A stretch of 24,667 nucleotides of DNA from NCBI GenBank assembly GCA_038849025.1, contig JAWCNE010000023.1:1-24667 (forward strand), given 5' to 3'. This DNA comes from WUQU01 sp038849025 (lineage in GTDB: Archaea; Thermoproteota; Bathyarchaeia; Bathyarchaeales; Bathycorpusculaceae). The notes under the pieces were generated by a model, which saw only the letters and a list, made by a program, of their open reading frames with translations, ran no database searches and was not told the origin of the DNA. Both the position numbers and the translations under genes were made by a program. Below are positions 14,994 to 22,511 of this stretch, in pieces (position 1 is the stretch's first letter; every line of letters begins with the position of its first letter).

Positions 14994-15077
14994 TCAATAT
15001 AGTTTGGTATAAGCCTTGAAGTGCTGATCTCTTGTTACGAGTTTTGTGTCTAGGGTTTTCGCCGCTGCCAGTAGTGC
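14994..15077 (-). pseudogene. remnant of a vapC gene (3' end only)
   Basis: The frame encodes ALLAAAKTLDTKLVTRDQHF and a few more residues before a stop. This matches the final PIN motif of the VapC at 13457 (ATAKTLNAKLITGDQHF), and the DNA is roughly 80 percent identical over about 60 bases when aligned by eye. An in-frame TAG precedes it, and nothing upstream keeps an open PIN frame. It is what remains of another PIN toxin gene. Confidence 0.72.
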
Positions 15078-15205
15078 CTAAGGTCTCTTTGCCTAGACAG
15101 CTCAAGGCAAAATTTAACTTTGCAGATTGTTAGTAAATTGGTGAATTTCTAAATTTTCCTCTTCTTTATATTCGGTTTTTTCTTCGTTTCCTTTGATGAT
15201 GGAAG
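15078..15205 (+). promoter_or_regulatory. spacer with promoter of the packaging-like operon
   Basis: After the vapC remnant the only recognisable signal is a TATA-like tttatatt (15165-15172). It would start transcription near 15195, about ten bases before the ATG at 15206. A short purine run (ggaag) directly precedes that ATG. Confidence 0.4.
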
Positions 15206-15592
15206 ATGAAGGAAGTTGCTCGTCAAGTTAAAAATCTACAATTAGGTGATTTGGTTTGTGTTGAGTGGTTTGACGCTAGCATAGGCAAGAGCCTAAGCGG
15301 CGGTTTAAGCGGCATTGATGTTCCCGTCACAAGTTGGGGCGTTTTTCTAGGCGTTTTAGGCCAGAAGAACAAGCACCTTATTTTGGCGCAGAACTGTTTT
15401 CGTTATGCGGATGGCTTCTACGACATTGATTATACTGCCGTGCCTTTGGCTTGGACTGCCAACGCCACTGTAATCGCTAAAACTCATGTTCCAGTTGAGG
15501 AGGCTAAGCAACTCTTAAACAGTTTCCTCGTGGGCGGCAAACGCGCCACAATAAAAGGTAAGAAGCAGCAGAAGGTGATGAACCATGGTTGA
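15206..15592 (+). CDS. small beta-rich protein heading the terminase operon
   Basis: The 128-residue protein opens with LQLGDLVCVEWFDASIGKSL, a pattern of a small beta barrel, then several strands (TSWGVFLGVLG, KHLILAQNCF, DIDYTAVPLAW, ATVIAKTHV), and ends in a basic tail rich in Lys and Gly (about 110-128). It has no signal peptide or membrane segment. The basic tail would suit nucleic-acid contact. No family recognised. It overlaps the next gene by eight bases and starts the five-gene operon that ends with the ABC-GNAT fusion. Confidence 0.65.
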   Translation: MKEVARQVKNLQLGDLVCVEWFDASIGKSLSGGLSGIDVPVTSWGVFLGVLGQKNKHLILAQNCFRYADGFYDIDYTAVPLAWTANATVIAKTHVPVEEAKQLLNSFLVGGKRATIKGKKQQKVMNHG

Positions 15593-15815
15593 CTGGGTTA
15601 AAAAGGCTTTAACAAGAAGGGTTAGGCAACGGGAAATCCCGCCTGACCAGCGCCTAGTCTACGGCGTAAAATTCGCATTAGCCATGACCCTATGCCTTTC
15701 CGCTTTGGAAATTGCCCATTTGGCTTTTCTTGGCAGTTGGAACAGCGAAGTCTTCGCTGCCATAACAGGGTTAATCGGCGTTGTAAGCGGCATATTTGTG
15801 GCCCAAAAAACGTAG
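15585..15815 (+). CDS. small membrane protein in the terminase operon
   Basis: The 76-residue protein has a basic amphipathic N-terminus (MVDWVKKALTRRVRQR) and two membrane helices, about 28-46 and 56-73 (EVFAAITGLIGVVSGIFVA). Size and topology recall phage holins, but also many unrelated small proteins. It overlaps the preceding gene by eight bases. The next gene starts 14 bases after its stop. Holin is a guess only; membrane localisation is firm. Confidence 0.65.
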   Translation: MVDWVKKALTRRVRQREIPPDQRLVYGVKFALAMTLCLSALEIAHLAFLGSWNSEVFAAITGLIGVVSGIFVAQKT

Positions 15816-15829
15816 AGGGGTAGCCTAAT

Positions 15830-16168
15830 ATGCCAAGATTTTCAGCCCATAAAAGAATAATGCGCCGCATCCAAAAACTGAAGGAAGAGGTTCAGTTTAA
15901 CACCCAGAAAATCCGCGAGGACATGTTATCAACCCTTAAAGAAATCTTCGCCATTGCATCCCAAGTCGCCAAAGGCCAAATAGAAGTAGACGACCGAAAG
16001 CCAACCCTAAAACAGAGACAAATCTGGGCCAAAGTTGCAGCCTACACAGCCCAAATCATCAACGGCATATGCAAAAGCTTCGATGAAAAGGCAATAGACA
16101 CCCAACTAGACGAACTGGAGAGACTAATAAATGAAGCAAAGACAGGAAAAGAAACTCAAGAAACTTAA
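15830..16168 (+). CDS. helical protein in the position of a small terminase subunit
   Basis: The 112-residue protein is all helical by appearance: a basic N-terminus (FSAHKRIMRRIQKLKEEV), then a long helix with LSTLKEIFAIASQVAKGQ, a linker (EVDDRKPTLKQRQIW) and two more helices ending in KTGKETQET. It overlaps the start of the large terminase subunit by 38 bases. Place, size, helical nature and basic end fit a small terminase or a DNA-recognition partner, but no helix-turn-helix can be named with confidence, so this role is inferred from the neighbourhood. Confidence 0.6.
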   Translation: MPRFSAHKRIMRRIQKLKEEVQFNTQKIREDMLSTLKEIFAIASQVAKGQIEVDDRKPTLKQRQIWAKVAAYTAQIINGICKSFDEKAIDTQLDELERLINEAKTGKETQET

Positions 16169-17564
16169 AGCAGAACTTGAAAACCTCAGAAAATTCAGCT
16201 TCCCAGAAGACCCAGTCAAATTCTGCACCGAAACCTTAAGGTTTCAACCCACAGACTACCAAATCGACCTAATACGCAAATTCCAACAAAACCAGTTTGT
16301 AGCCGCAAGATGGGCAAGGCAAACAGGCAAAAGCCACATAATGGCCGCTTTACTCCTACACCATGCCCTTTCCAACCTAAACACCTACATAGGCGTCGTC
16401 GGCCCATCCTGGAGACAAACAAAACTCGTCATAAAACGAATAAACACTTTCCTCCGAAAACTTCCAAAAGGCAGCTACCAAAAACCCCAACACACCATCG
16501 TCAGATTAGCCAACGGAAGCATCATCGAAGCTTTCCCAAACAACCCAGAAACCATCAGAGGCCCAACCCTAAACTGCATCTACCTCGACGAAGCAAACTT
16601 CATCCCCAACGACGAAGAACTCTACGACGCCATCCTTTTCACGCTAAGCGCAACCAACGGAAAATTCATATGCACAAGCACGCCTTGGCACACGGACAGC
16701 ATTTTCTGGCGAATATGGCACGACCCAGCCTACAGCGACTACGCAAAAAGCCACGTCACATACGAACAAGCCCTAGAACCAAAAGGCCCCCTAAAACACG
16801 AAATCCTCAAAAAAATTAAACGGCAACTAGAAGGCAACCCATGGCGTTGGCAACGCGAAATGCTCGCAGAATGGGCAGAAGACGAAAACACATGGCTAAA
16901 CCAAGCCCTAATAACAAGCTGCATAGACCACACCCTTGAATATTACAAATTTGAAAGCACTTCAAAAGGAGAATTTTACGCCGGTCTAGACCTTGGCAAA
17001 CACCAAGACCACAGCGCATTATCCGTCGTCAAAATAGAAGAATCTTCTATAAAATTAATCCATATGCACCGGTTCCCACTGCGAACACCCTACGCAAGCG
17101 TAATAGGCTATGTTAAAACCCTATGCGACAGATGGCAAACCATAAACAAAGTGCTAGTAGACATGACAGGCGTAGGCGACTACATAACCGAAGACATGAC
17201 AAACGCAGGCATAAACGCAGCTGAAGGCGTAAAATTCACCCAGGAAACCAAACAGGAAATGGCCCAGTGGCTTAAACAATGCCTAATAGATAAACGCCTA
17301 AAAATCCCCTACGACAGCGACCTAATCGCCGAACTAAACATAGAAAGATTTCAGCTGACAAAAGAAGGCAAAATAAAATTCAGCCACCCAGAAGGCACTC
17401 ACGACGACCGCTTCTGGAGCCTAGCCCTAGCTTGCTATGCAACCAGAAAAGAACCCCAACCCAAACTCTGGATAGTACCCCGCACAGCCTCCACCGGAAA
17501 AATGAAACTGCAAAAGCTCCGCAACAAACTGCGAAAACACCAACTTAAAGGGGTAACAAGATGA
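16131..17564 (+). CDS. phage-type terminase large subunit (packaging ATPase/nuclease)
   Basis: This is a DNA-translocating ATPase joined to an RNase-H-like nuclease, which in viruses cuts genome concatemers and pumps DNA into capsids. The ATPase half has a Walker A variant RQTGKS (63-68), adenine-side Q motif FQPTDYQIDLI near 38-48, Walker B CIYLDE (149-154) and coupling motif TSTP (182-185). The nuclease half has the metal-binding acids Asp287 (GLDLGKHQDHSA), Asp344 (VLVDMTG) and Asp425/426 (HDDRFW). All catalytic residues are present, so this is not an obvious relic. The length of 477 residues is normal. It overlaps the next gene by four bases. No portal, capsid or protease gene follows, which is unusual for a prophage. 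Confidence 0.9.
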   Translation: MKQRQEKKLKKLKAELENLRKFSFPEDPVKFCTETLRFQPTDYQIDLIRKFQQNQFVAARWARQTGKSHIMAALLLHHALSNLNTYIGVVGPSWRQTKLVIKRINTFLRKLPKGSYQKPQHTIVRLANGSIIEAFPNNPETIRGPTLNCIYLDEANFIPNDEELYDAILFTLSATNGKFICTSTPWHTDSIFWRIWHDPAYSDYAKSHVTYEQALEPKGPLKHEILKKIKRQLEGNPWRWQREMLAEWAEDENTWLNQALITSCIDHTLEYYKFESTSKGEFYAGLDLGKHQDHSALSVVKIEESSIKLIHMHRFPLRTPYASVIGYVKTLCDRWQTINKVLVDMTGVGDYITEDMTNAGINAAEGVKFTQETKQEMAQWLKQCLIDKRLKIPYDSDLIAELNIERFQLTKEGKIKFSHPEGTHDDRFWSLALACYATRKEPQPKLWIVPRTASTGKMKLQKLRNKLRKHQLKGVTR

Positions 17565-19012
17565 AAAACCGAGAATTCTTTCGCATAAAGCAATATAAGC
17601 GAATATTTGACGCCAAAACAGGCAAATTCATAATTAACATAACCTATGAAACTGCAGCTCCAGAACCCACACAACGCATTATCAGCACGGCTGAAGCCTT
17701 CGGACTAGGCCTAGACCAAGGGCAAAAATTCATAATCTACGACAATGTGGAACTGGAAATCGGGCCCACAGACATCGTTTACATCACGGGCGACAGCGGC
17801 TCAGGCAAAAGCATCCTACTTAAAGCCATAGAGAAAGACATCCGCCAAGGCACAAACTGGAATTGCATAAACATCGCAAACATCAAACCAGAACCCCACA
17901 AACCCCTCATCGAAACAGTCGGCAAAACATTTCAGGAGGCTTTAGAGCTTTTAAGCCATGTAGGCCTAAACGACGCCTTCCTGTTCCTACGCACTTATAC
18001 GCAGCTCAGCGACGGACAAAAATACCGCTACAAAATAGCCAAAATGATGGAAAGCCAAGTCCAGTTCTGGATCATGGACGAGTTTGCAGCCACACTGGAC
18101 CGCGACACAGCCAAAATAGTAGCCTACAACCTCCAAAAAATTGCAAGGCAACAGGGCAAGGCGGCCTTAGCGGCAACAACCCACACAGACCTCTTTGAAG
18201 ACCTAAATCCAAGCGTTCACATTCACAAGCGCTTCGGAAAAGAAATCACCGTAAACTATTACCCCAATAAGCCCGCTAAGGAATGTAGCCTTGTCCGTGA
18301 AATGCACATAGAAGAGGGCACAGCAGCCGACTATAAAGCTTTAAGCCTATTCCACTACCGCTCAAGCCGCCTACCGCCTCCAAGAAAAATTTTCACTCTA
18401 AAACGAAAAGGGGAACTCTGCGGAGTAATCGTTTACAGCTATCCCCCAGCCACAATCTTCGGAAGAAAAAAAGTTTTAAAAAATAACCTAACCCAACTCC
18501 AAAAAGAATTAAGCACCATAACCCGAGTAGTAATACACCCAAAATACCGAAGCATAGGTCTAGGCACAAAAATAGTTAAAGAAACCCTGCCCTTGGCTGG
18601 AACCCCCAACGTGGAAACATTGGCTGTAATGGCAAAATACAACCCATTCTTCGAAAAAGCAGGAATGCAAAAAATAGCAGAAAGCAAACCCAACCCGCAC
18701 TTGCTGAAAGCCATAGAAAAACTCCACGCCCTAGGATTTGAACCCCAAATGCTTGCAAGCCAAAAACATAACCTGGAAAAAATAAGGAAAGTAGATAGGA
18801 GAAAAACCATAAATATTCTCATAGAACTCTCGAGAAAAAACGCAATTCCAAGAAAAAGAATTCTGCCCTCAAATCAAGCCTATCCAAGCCACATGGAATT
18901 CGCAGAGAAAACCAAAAAACTAGACGATGAAGAACTGGCAGCTGCATTAAAGAAGCTAGGCTTTTTGGCACAGACAAAAATCTATCTTTTCTGGACCAAA
19001 AACATGCCCTAG
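17561..19012 (+). CDS. ABC-type ATPase fused to GNAT acyltransferase domain (COG2401-like)
   Basis: This two-domain cytosolic protein matches the known architecture of COG2401. The ABC ATPase half has Walker A GDSGSGKS (77-84), signature LSDGQ (149-153), Walker B FWIMDE (169-174) and H-loop His208. It has no transmembrane partner and so resembles soluble, nucleic-acid-handling ABC enzymes. The second half has the acyl-CoA-binding GNAT motif RVVIHPKYRSIGLG (322-335) and PFFEKAGM (362-369), preceded by GELCGVIVYSYPP. A helical tail of about 110 residues follows. The reaction is unknown; acylation of a base in DNA or RNA, or of a protein, is possible. It is the last gene of the operon and overlaps the terminase gene by four bases (ATGA). 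Confidence 0.88.
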   Translation: MKNREFFRIKQYKRIFDAKTGKFIINITYETAAPEPTQRIISTAEAFGLGLDQGQKFIIYDNVELEIGPTDIVYITGDSGSGKSILLKAIEKDIRQGTNWNCINIANIKPEPHKPLIETVGKTFQEALELLSHVGLNDAFLFLRTYTQLSDGQKYRYKIAKMMESQVQFWIMDEFAATLDRDTAKIVAYNLQKIARQQGKAALAATTHTDLFEDLNPSVHIHKRFGKEITVNYYPNKPAKECSLVREMHIEEGTAADYKALSLFHYRSSRLPPPRKIFTLKRKGELCGVIVYSYPPATIFGRKKVLKNNLTQLQKELSTITRVVIHPKYRSIGLGTKIVKETLPLAGTPNVETLAVMAKYNPFFEKAGMQKIAESKPNPHLLKAIEKLHALGFEPQMLASQKHNLEKIRKVDRRKTINILIELSRKNAIPRKRILPSNQAYPSHMEFAEKTKKLDDEELAAALKKLGFLAQTKIYLFWTKNMP

Positions 19013-19295
19013 AGGTTAGTCACAGCCTCCGCCATATGTTATATGGGCATTGATTCCAACAGTAGCTGCCACCCTTGAAAACGCGGTTCCTACGTTCTAG
19101 TCTGTCGAAAAGTCTAGGCTTGCTCAAAAGAGTTTCACATATAAATAAAGTGCAACTATCCATTTAAGTTTTTACATATATAAAACCCCTTATTTCGACT
19201 TAAGAAGTTTAGTTCTAGTTTGGATTCAGAATTCATAAAGGCTTTCTTAACCGCGCTTAACTTTAGCCTAAATAAGCAAGTAGAGGCATCTCAAC
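19013..19295. other. intergenic region after the packaging-like operon
   Basis: The 283 bases hold no convincing gene. A perfect short dyad ccatat-gtt-atatgg lies at 19032-19046. Two TATA-like boxes, acatataaataaa (about 19137-19149) and acatatataaaa (about 19173-19184), could serve the next gene. No repeat of a tRNA end or other attachment site was found here. Confidence 0.4.
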
Positions 19296-19541
19296 TTGAA
19301 AATCGAATCAGCCATTGTTGTTATCATTACACTTTGTATATTTCTAACTTTTTACTTTTCTCTATTGTCTCTTCAAACATTCGACGATGCCTTAAAAAGG
19401 CAGCTTGTGGTTCTCGCCTCACTGTCCCTTCTAACAGGAGCGATTATATTTGGATGCTTAACCATTTACATCAGCATTAGAAAAGCTTTTGCAAGGGTGG
19501 AGTTGAGAAAAAGCGAAACCCTTAATATGGAGAAGGCATAA
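19296..19541 (+). CDS. two-helix small membrane protein
   Basis: The 81-residue protein has two hydrophobic helices (about 5-25 and 39-61) joined by a charged loop (TFDDALKRQ), and a charged C-terminal tail (RKAFARVELRKSETLNMEKA). The start is TTG with agaggc about ten bases upstream. A competing frame from 19220 overlaps it but lacks any such pattern. No family recognised. It converges on the kinase-like gene at 19566. Confidence 0.5.
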   Translation: MKIESAIVVIITLCIFLTFYFSLLSLQTFDDALKRQLVVLASLSLLTGAIIFGCLTIYISIRKAFARVELRKSETLNMEKA

Positions 19542-19565
19542 GAAGACCCATTCATTTCCCTTTCG

Positions 19566-20240
19566 TTATATTGTTAATAACCACGGTGCGTAAAACTTGG
19601 CAAGCAGTAATATTACGAACGATGATAAGGGCACGGTTATGTTATCGTCAATAGGGTTTGCTTCAAAATGTTCAATGAAAGATGCCACAGTTGCAGCCAT
19701 TATCCCAGCTGCTCCCAACACTGCCCCCGTAGGTATCGAAAAGGATGCCATGGCAAGGTTTCCCCACCAAGACTTGGTTCTTCGTCTATAAAGAAGATTT
19801 CTCACAACTCCTGTTACGGCGTCTCCGACGGACATGAAGATCACTGGCAGAACTCCAAACCAGAAGTTTCCTTCCGAAAGGATCCAGCCAAGGGCTAGTA
19901 TTGTCCCCCACATGATGCAAAATGAAACTTCATAAGCGTTGTCCTCTGTTTGAAACCAGTACAAAAGTTTCCCCCTCTTGTGAGGTATGTAGAGGAAAAC
20001 AGCCAAAAGCATAGCCATGGTGAAGGGCAGTATGGGAGTTTTAAAAATGAAGGGCACAAGGGCTGCAACTACGCCACCAGTTAAAATATGTATAATCTTC
20101 CTATTATAGTAAACTGCCACATTGTCTTCTAAGCCCAACCCCCTCATGTAGGTGTAAAAGTTGGCTGTCATAAAATACGCGGTGAAAATCACCCAAGCAA
20201 AGAGCAAAACTGTTGCGGCAGTCTCCCCAACAGATATCAT
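19566..20240 (-). CDS. phytol/dolichol kinase or CDP-lipid-type membrane enzyme
   Basis: The 224-residue integral membrane protein belongs to the CTP-dependent polyprenol kinase / phosphatidate cytidylyltransferase group (SEC59, VTE5 and archaeal relatives). Family marks are RKIIHILTGG (47-56), MSVGDAVTGVVR, KSWWGNLAMASFSIPTG and the late loop EANPIDDNITVPL with its paired aspartates. It has about seven hydrophobic segments. In archaea the likely substrate is a polyprenol or geranylgeraniol in membrane lipid metabolism, but the exact one cannot be told. I chose ATG 20240 over TTG 20261 because a TATA box at 20262-20275 would make the ATG leaderless and the TTG lie upstream of the transcript. 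Confidence 0.82.
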   Translation of the reverse strand: MISVGETAATVLLFAWVIFTAYFMTANFYTYMRGLGLEDNVAVYYNRKIIHILTGGVVAALVPFIFKTPILPFTMAMLLAVFLYIPHKRGKLLYWFQTEDNAYEVSFCIMWGTILALGWILSEGNFWFGVLPVIFMSVGDAVTGVVRNLLYRRRTKSWWGNLAMASFSIPTGAVLGAAGIMAATVASFIEHFEANPIDDNITVPLSSFVILLLAKFYAPWLLTI

Positions 20241-20261
20241 AATCCAATTGTATCTACACAA

Positions 20262-20276
20262 GAAGTATAAAAAATT
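20262..20276 (-). promoter_or_regulatory. TATA box of the kinase-like gene
   Basis: On the coding strand the sequence attttttatactt is centred about 29 bases before the ATG at 20240. This predicts a leaderless message and fixes the start choice for that gene. Confidence 0.5.
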
Positions 20277-20421
20277 GATGCTTACCCACCTAAACCCTTG
20301 TAAAATGGGCCGGGACTAACCTACCTTTAACAGGATCACCCAAACGCATTCATTTTGTTAGCGATTCAGTAGATGATTAAGCATAAAAAGGGAAACGGCC
20401 ACATAGTAAAAAGGATCATAA

Positions 20422-21234
20422 ATGCGCCCTCTTCGCATAAGAAGAGATTTCTACGAATCCAGAATTTGGAAATTCCACCAAATTGCTAATCTTTATGAGC
20501 GTATTCGTCTTCAGAATATATTCGAGTTTTTGACTCCCAAATATGTCGACATCATTCTAGATGCAAGATGTGAAGGGGGGACTTATACGAAATATCTTGC
20601 TGAAGCCTCTACTGTTATCGCCATAGATATCTCGAGAAACGCTTTAGAAAATGCGAAGATCGTGTTATCAGATTTTTCCGAACGCATCCACTTTATTGTT
20701 TGTGATAATGGGCATTTGCCAATTAGGGACAACTCTGTGGACAAGATTGCGAGTATTGACGTTATCGAACACATCGTAGATGTGCAGATTTCACTAAAGG
20801 AAATGGGTAGAGTATCGAAATCTGGCGGGAAAATCGTGATATTTACAGCTTGTGGCGAGAACAAGTTTACCTTGGAAAACATGTTGGAACCTATTTTGAG
20901 TAAGCTTATAAACCTGATTCGTTTAAAATTTGGGCACATCCACGTCTTTAGCTTCCATGAACTTTGTAGGCTTCTAGAGCCCTATTTCGCCGTGAAAGAA
21001 ATCTATTACAGGCATCACTGGTTAGGATGGTCTGTAAAGTTCCTGTGGGATATCTCCACTCTCAAGTCGCCTGAAAGCCATTCACAATTACCTGCATTAA
21101 AAAATCCATTTTTGTCAGCGCTTTCTCGTATACTATGGTATATGCTGAAAATCGAGTATAAACTATTAAAAAGGGTAAGTACAAGAAGCGAAATCATCAT
21201 TAACGCGTATTCCAAGAAGGCTCTTCACCAATAG
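20422..21234 (+). CDS. class I SAM-dependent methyltransferase-like protein
   Basis: The 270-residue protein has the Rossmann pattern of type-11 methyltransferases: motif I VDIILDARCEGGTYTKYL (42-59), motif II strand TVIAIDIS (64-71), then HFIVCDNGHLPIRDNSVD (90-107), motif IV ASIDVIEHI and a strand KIVIFTA. Motif I is odd: the usual D-x-G-C-G-x-G reads DARCEGG, so two of the glycines that touch the cofactor are replaced. A C-terminal part of about 110 residues is aromatic and basic and may contact membrane or lipid substrate. Methylation of a lipid or quinone is a possibility, but the unusual motif leaves activity open. It is a single gene, with the tRNA pair downstream. Confidence 0.75.
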   Translation: MRPLRIRRDFYESRIWKFHQIANLYERIRLQNIFEFLTPKYVDIILDARCEGGTYTKYLAEASTVIAIDISRNALENAKIVLSDFSERIHFIVCDNGHLPIRDNSVDKIASIDVIEHIVDVQISLKEMGRVSKSGGKIVIFTACGENKFTLENMLEPILSKLINLIRLKFGHIHVFSFHELCRLLEPYFAVKEIYYRHHWLGWSVKFLWDISTLKSPESHSQLPALKNPFLSALSRILWYMLKIEYKLLKRVSTRSEIIINAYSKKALHQ

Positions 21235-21368
21235 TGACTAAAACAGTTTTAGCCTTTGTCTCAGAAATGGAATTTAAGCTGGCGTCTAATTGTTGCTAAC
21301 TGCTGTTACGGACTAATTTTGTAGGCTGCAATTTTAGCTGAGCCAAGCTGGTCAGAAGAATCCGAAAA

Positions 21369-21443
21369 TGGGCCGGGAGAGATTTGAACTCTCGACCTTT
21401 CGGTTATCAGCCGAACGCTCCAACCAAGCTGAGCTACCGGCCC
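21369..21443 (-). tRNA. tRNA-Ile(GAU)
   Basis: A full cloverleaf reads on the minus strand. The seven-base acceptor stem GGGCCGG pairs with CCGGCCC, and the discriminator is A. The anticodon loop is CTGATAA with anticodon GAT, and the T-loop is TTCAAAT. The CCA end is not encoded; TTTTC follows directly and may terminate. A TATA-like cttaaaaata (complement near 21470-21480) lies about 30 bases upstream. Confidence 0.95.
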
Positions 21444-21556
21444 CCAATCAACTAGTTATAAACATCGACTATTTTTAAGGATTTTTCATAACCCTCGTTT
21501 AATTAACTTTTTATTACCTAATAACCGATTGTTTCTAAAAGGAATGAGCGCGTTTG

Positions 21557-21634
21557 GGGCCCGTAGCCCAGCACGGATAAGGCGCCGGCCTTCGGAGCCG
21601 GAGAACGTGGGTTCAAATCCCACCGGGCCCGCCA
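21557..21634 (+). tRNA. tRNA-Arg(UCG), CCA encoded, carries attachment-site half
   Basis: The cloverleaf has acceptor GGGCCCG/CGGGCCC and discriminator G. The anticodon stem CCGGC/GCCGG has the loop CTTCGGA, anticodon TCG. The T-arm is GTGGGTTCAAATCCCAC. CCA is encoded at 21632-21634. The last 26 bases (21609-21634) recur at 23417-23442 with a single C-to-T change, so this tRNA gene has served as an integration target. It is divergent from tRNA-Ile, and a TATA-like ctttttatta lies about 45 bases upstream. Confidence 0.95.
21609..21634 (+). repeat. attachment-site repeat, left copy (3' end of tRNA-Arg)
   Basis: The left copy of a 26-base direct repeat covers the T-arm 3' half, acceptor strand and CCA. 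It keeps the tRNA gene whole, as expected after integration by a tyrosine recombinase that uses a tRNA 3' end. Confidence 0.75.
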
Positions 21635-21658
21635 CCTTTTGGGTTCAGAATAAAGGTG

Positions 21659-22219
21659 TTAACATGTCAAATTTTCTCGTTTGTGAACTATTTTTCTTGC
21701 AGCTTCAAGGATTTCCAAAGTTTGTTCTTTCTTTAGTTTATGTCTTTTTTCGCCTAACTCTTTTATGGCTGATTCTATGTCGGAAACTTCAATATAGCCC
21801 ATGCTTAGGCTTTCCAAAAGCACAGTCCAAGTGTTCCAAGTTTTAAGCCCAAACATCCTTGCAAGATTCGAAAGAGCCTTTTCATCAACCAAAACCTCTG
21901 CGCCTTTCTCTCTCGCGAACATTAATGTTTCTGCATCCGCTAAGGATATGTTTTCATCCATAGCAAGCCTTTTGGAAGCCTTAGCTAAACGTTTTGGGAA
22001 TTCTTCAACCTTAATCCATCCTTCTTCTATGGCTTTTCCAATTATCCTAGCATCGGAGTGACCGAGCTTGATGCCTTCGTCAACGGCTTCCCGCTTCACA
22101 TTTGGAGTTATTATTACTTGGTTGAAAAGCTTCTTGACAAGGTATAGCTTGTTTATTTGGGCTAAATGAATGAGCGGACCAGCATCAGAAACCACGGCTG
22201 ACAAAGGGTTAATCTCCAT
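21659..22219 (-). CDS. DUF3368-type PIN-like toxin
   Basis: The 186-residue protein resembles the DUF3368 branch of the PIN superfamily: VVSDAGPLIHLAQINKLYLVKK at 9-30 with Asp12, IITPNVKREAV with Glu44, then SLADAETLMFAREKGAEVLVDE at 92-113 with Asp95 and Asp112. A C-terminal helical extension (about 140-186) follows. It is a probable ribonuclease toxin. Its start overlaps the UPF0175 gene by 11 bases, the usual partner for this family. It lies just inside the left repeat, 24 bases from the tRNA-Arg end. Confidence 0.82.
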   Translation of the reverse strand: MEINPLSAVVSDAGPLIHLAQINKLYLVKKLFNQVIITPNVKREAVDEGIKLGHSDARIIGKAIEEGWIKVEEFPKRLAKASKRLAMDENISLADAETLMFAREKGAEVLVDEKALSNLARMFGLKTWNTWTVLLESLSMGYIEVSDIESAIKELGEKRHKLKKEQTLEILEAARKIVHKRENLTC

Positions 22220-22511
22220 ACTTCGCCTTTAAATATTCACGTATACCCTCAGAATCCCAGTTGACTGGAACGCCTTCCCTCTCCAAAATTTCAAGAAACT
22301 CCCGCAATGAAACTCCCAAAATTTCAGCTGCCCGCCCGGCCGTCACCTTGCCCTTCCGATAAAGGTCAACAACTCTTCTGCGCAATCCATCTTCAATAAA
22401 CTCCTTGATAAGCGTGGAACGGTCAACATCCTCAATAACTCTTAAGGCTTCAACCCTTTCCAAATCACGCTTTGAAAAGCGAACAGTAACCACGGCGCTT
22501 TTCTCCGTCAC
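22209..22511 (-). CDS. UPF0175-type antitoxin
   Basis: The 100-residue protein has an N-terminal ribbon-helix-helix-like part (VVTVRFSKRDLERVEAL, DRSTLIKEFIEDGLRR). After it comes the UPF0175 helix-turn-helix VDLYRKGKVTAGRAAEILGVSLREFLEIL, which is its best-known signature. The start is GTG 22511. The tail with VPVNWDSEGIREYL probably holds the PIN-like toxin. The pair is a recognised archaeal toxin-antitoxin arrangement. Confidence 0.85.
   Translation of the reverse strand: MTEKSAVVTVRFSKRDLERVEALRVIEDVDRSTLIKEFIEDGLRRRVVDLYRKGKVTAGRAAEILGVSLREFLEILEREGVPVNWDSEGIREYLKAKYGD

Noticed and set aside
15585..15815. Holin function for the two-helix protein
   Set aside because: Topology alone is not enough, and no lysis gene is nearby; kept only as membrane protein.
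16310..16819. 169-codon frame inside the terminase gene
   Set aside because: It is very rich in Arg, His, Pro and Thr, has no domain pattern, and lies fully within a gene with clear motifs. It arises from the A/C-rich composition.
18439..18822. 127-codon frame opposite the ABC-GNAT gene
   Set aside because: Antisense to the GNAT domain; its hydrophobic look comes from the complement of Lys-rich codons.
19032..19046. Dyad ccatat-gtt-atatgg as possible attachment or operator site
   Set aside because: Too short and AT-rich to separate from chance, and no second copy was seen.
19220..19480. 86-codon frame starting before the small membrane gene
   Set aside because: It overlaps the gene at 19296 in another frame and shows no membrane or domain pattern, whereas the 19296 frame has two clean helices.
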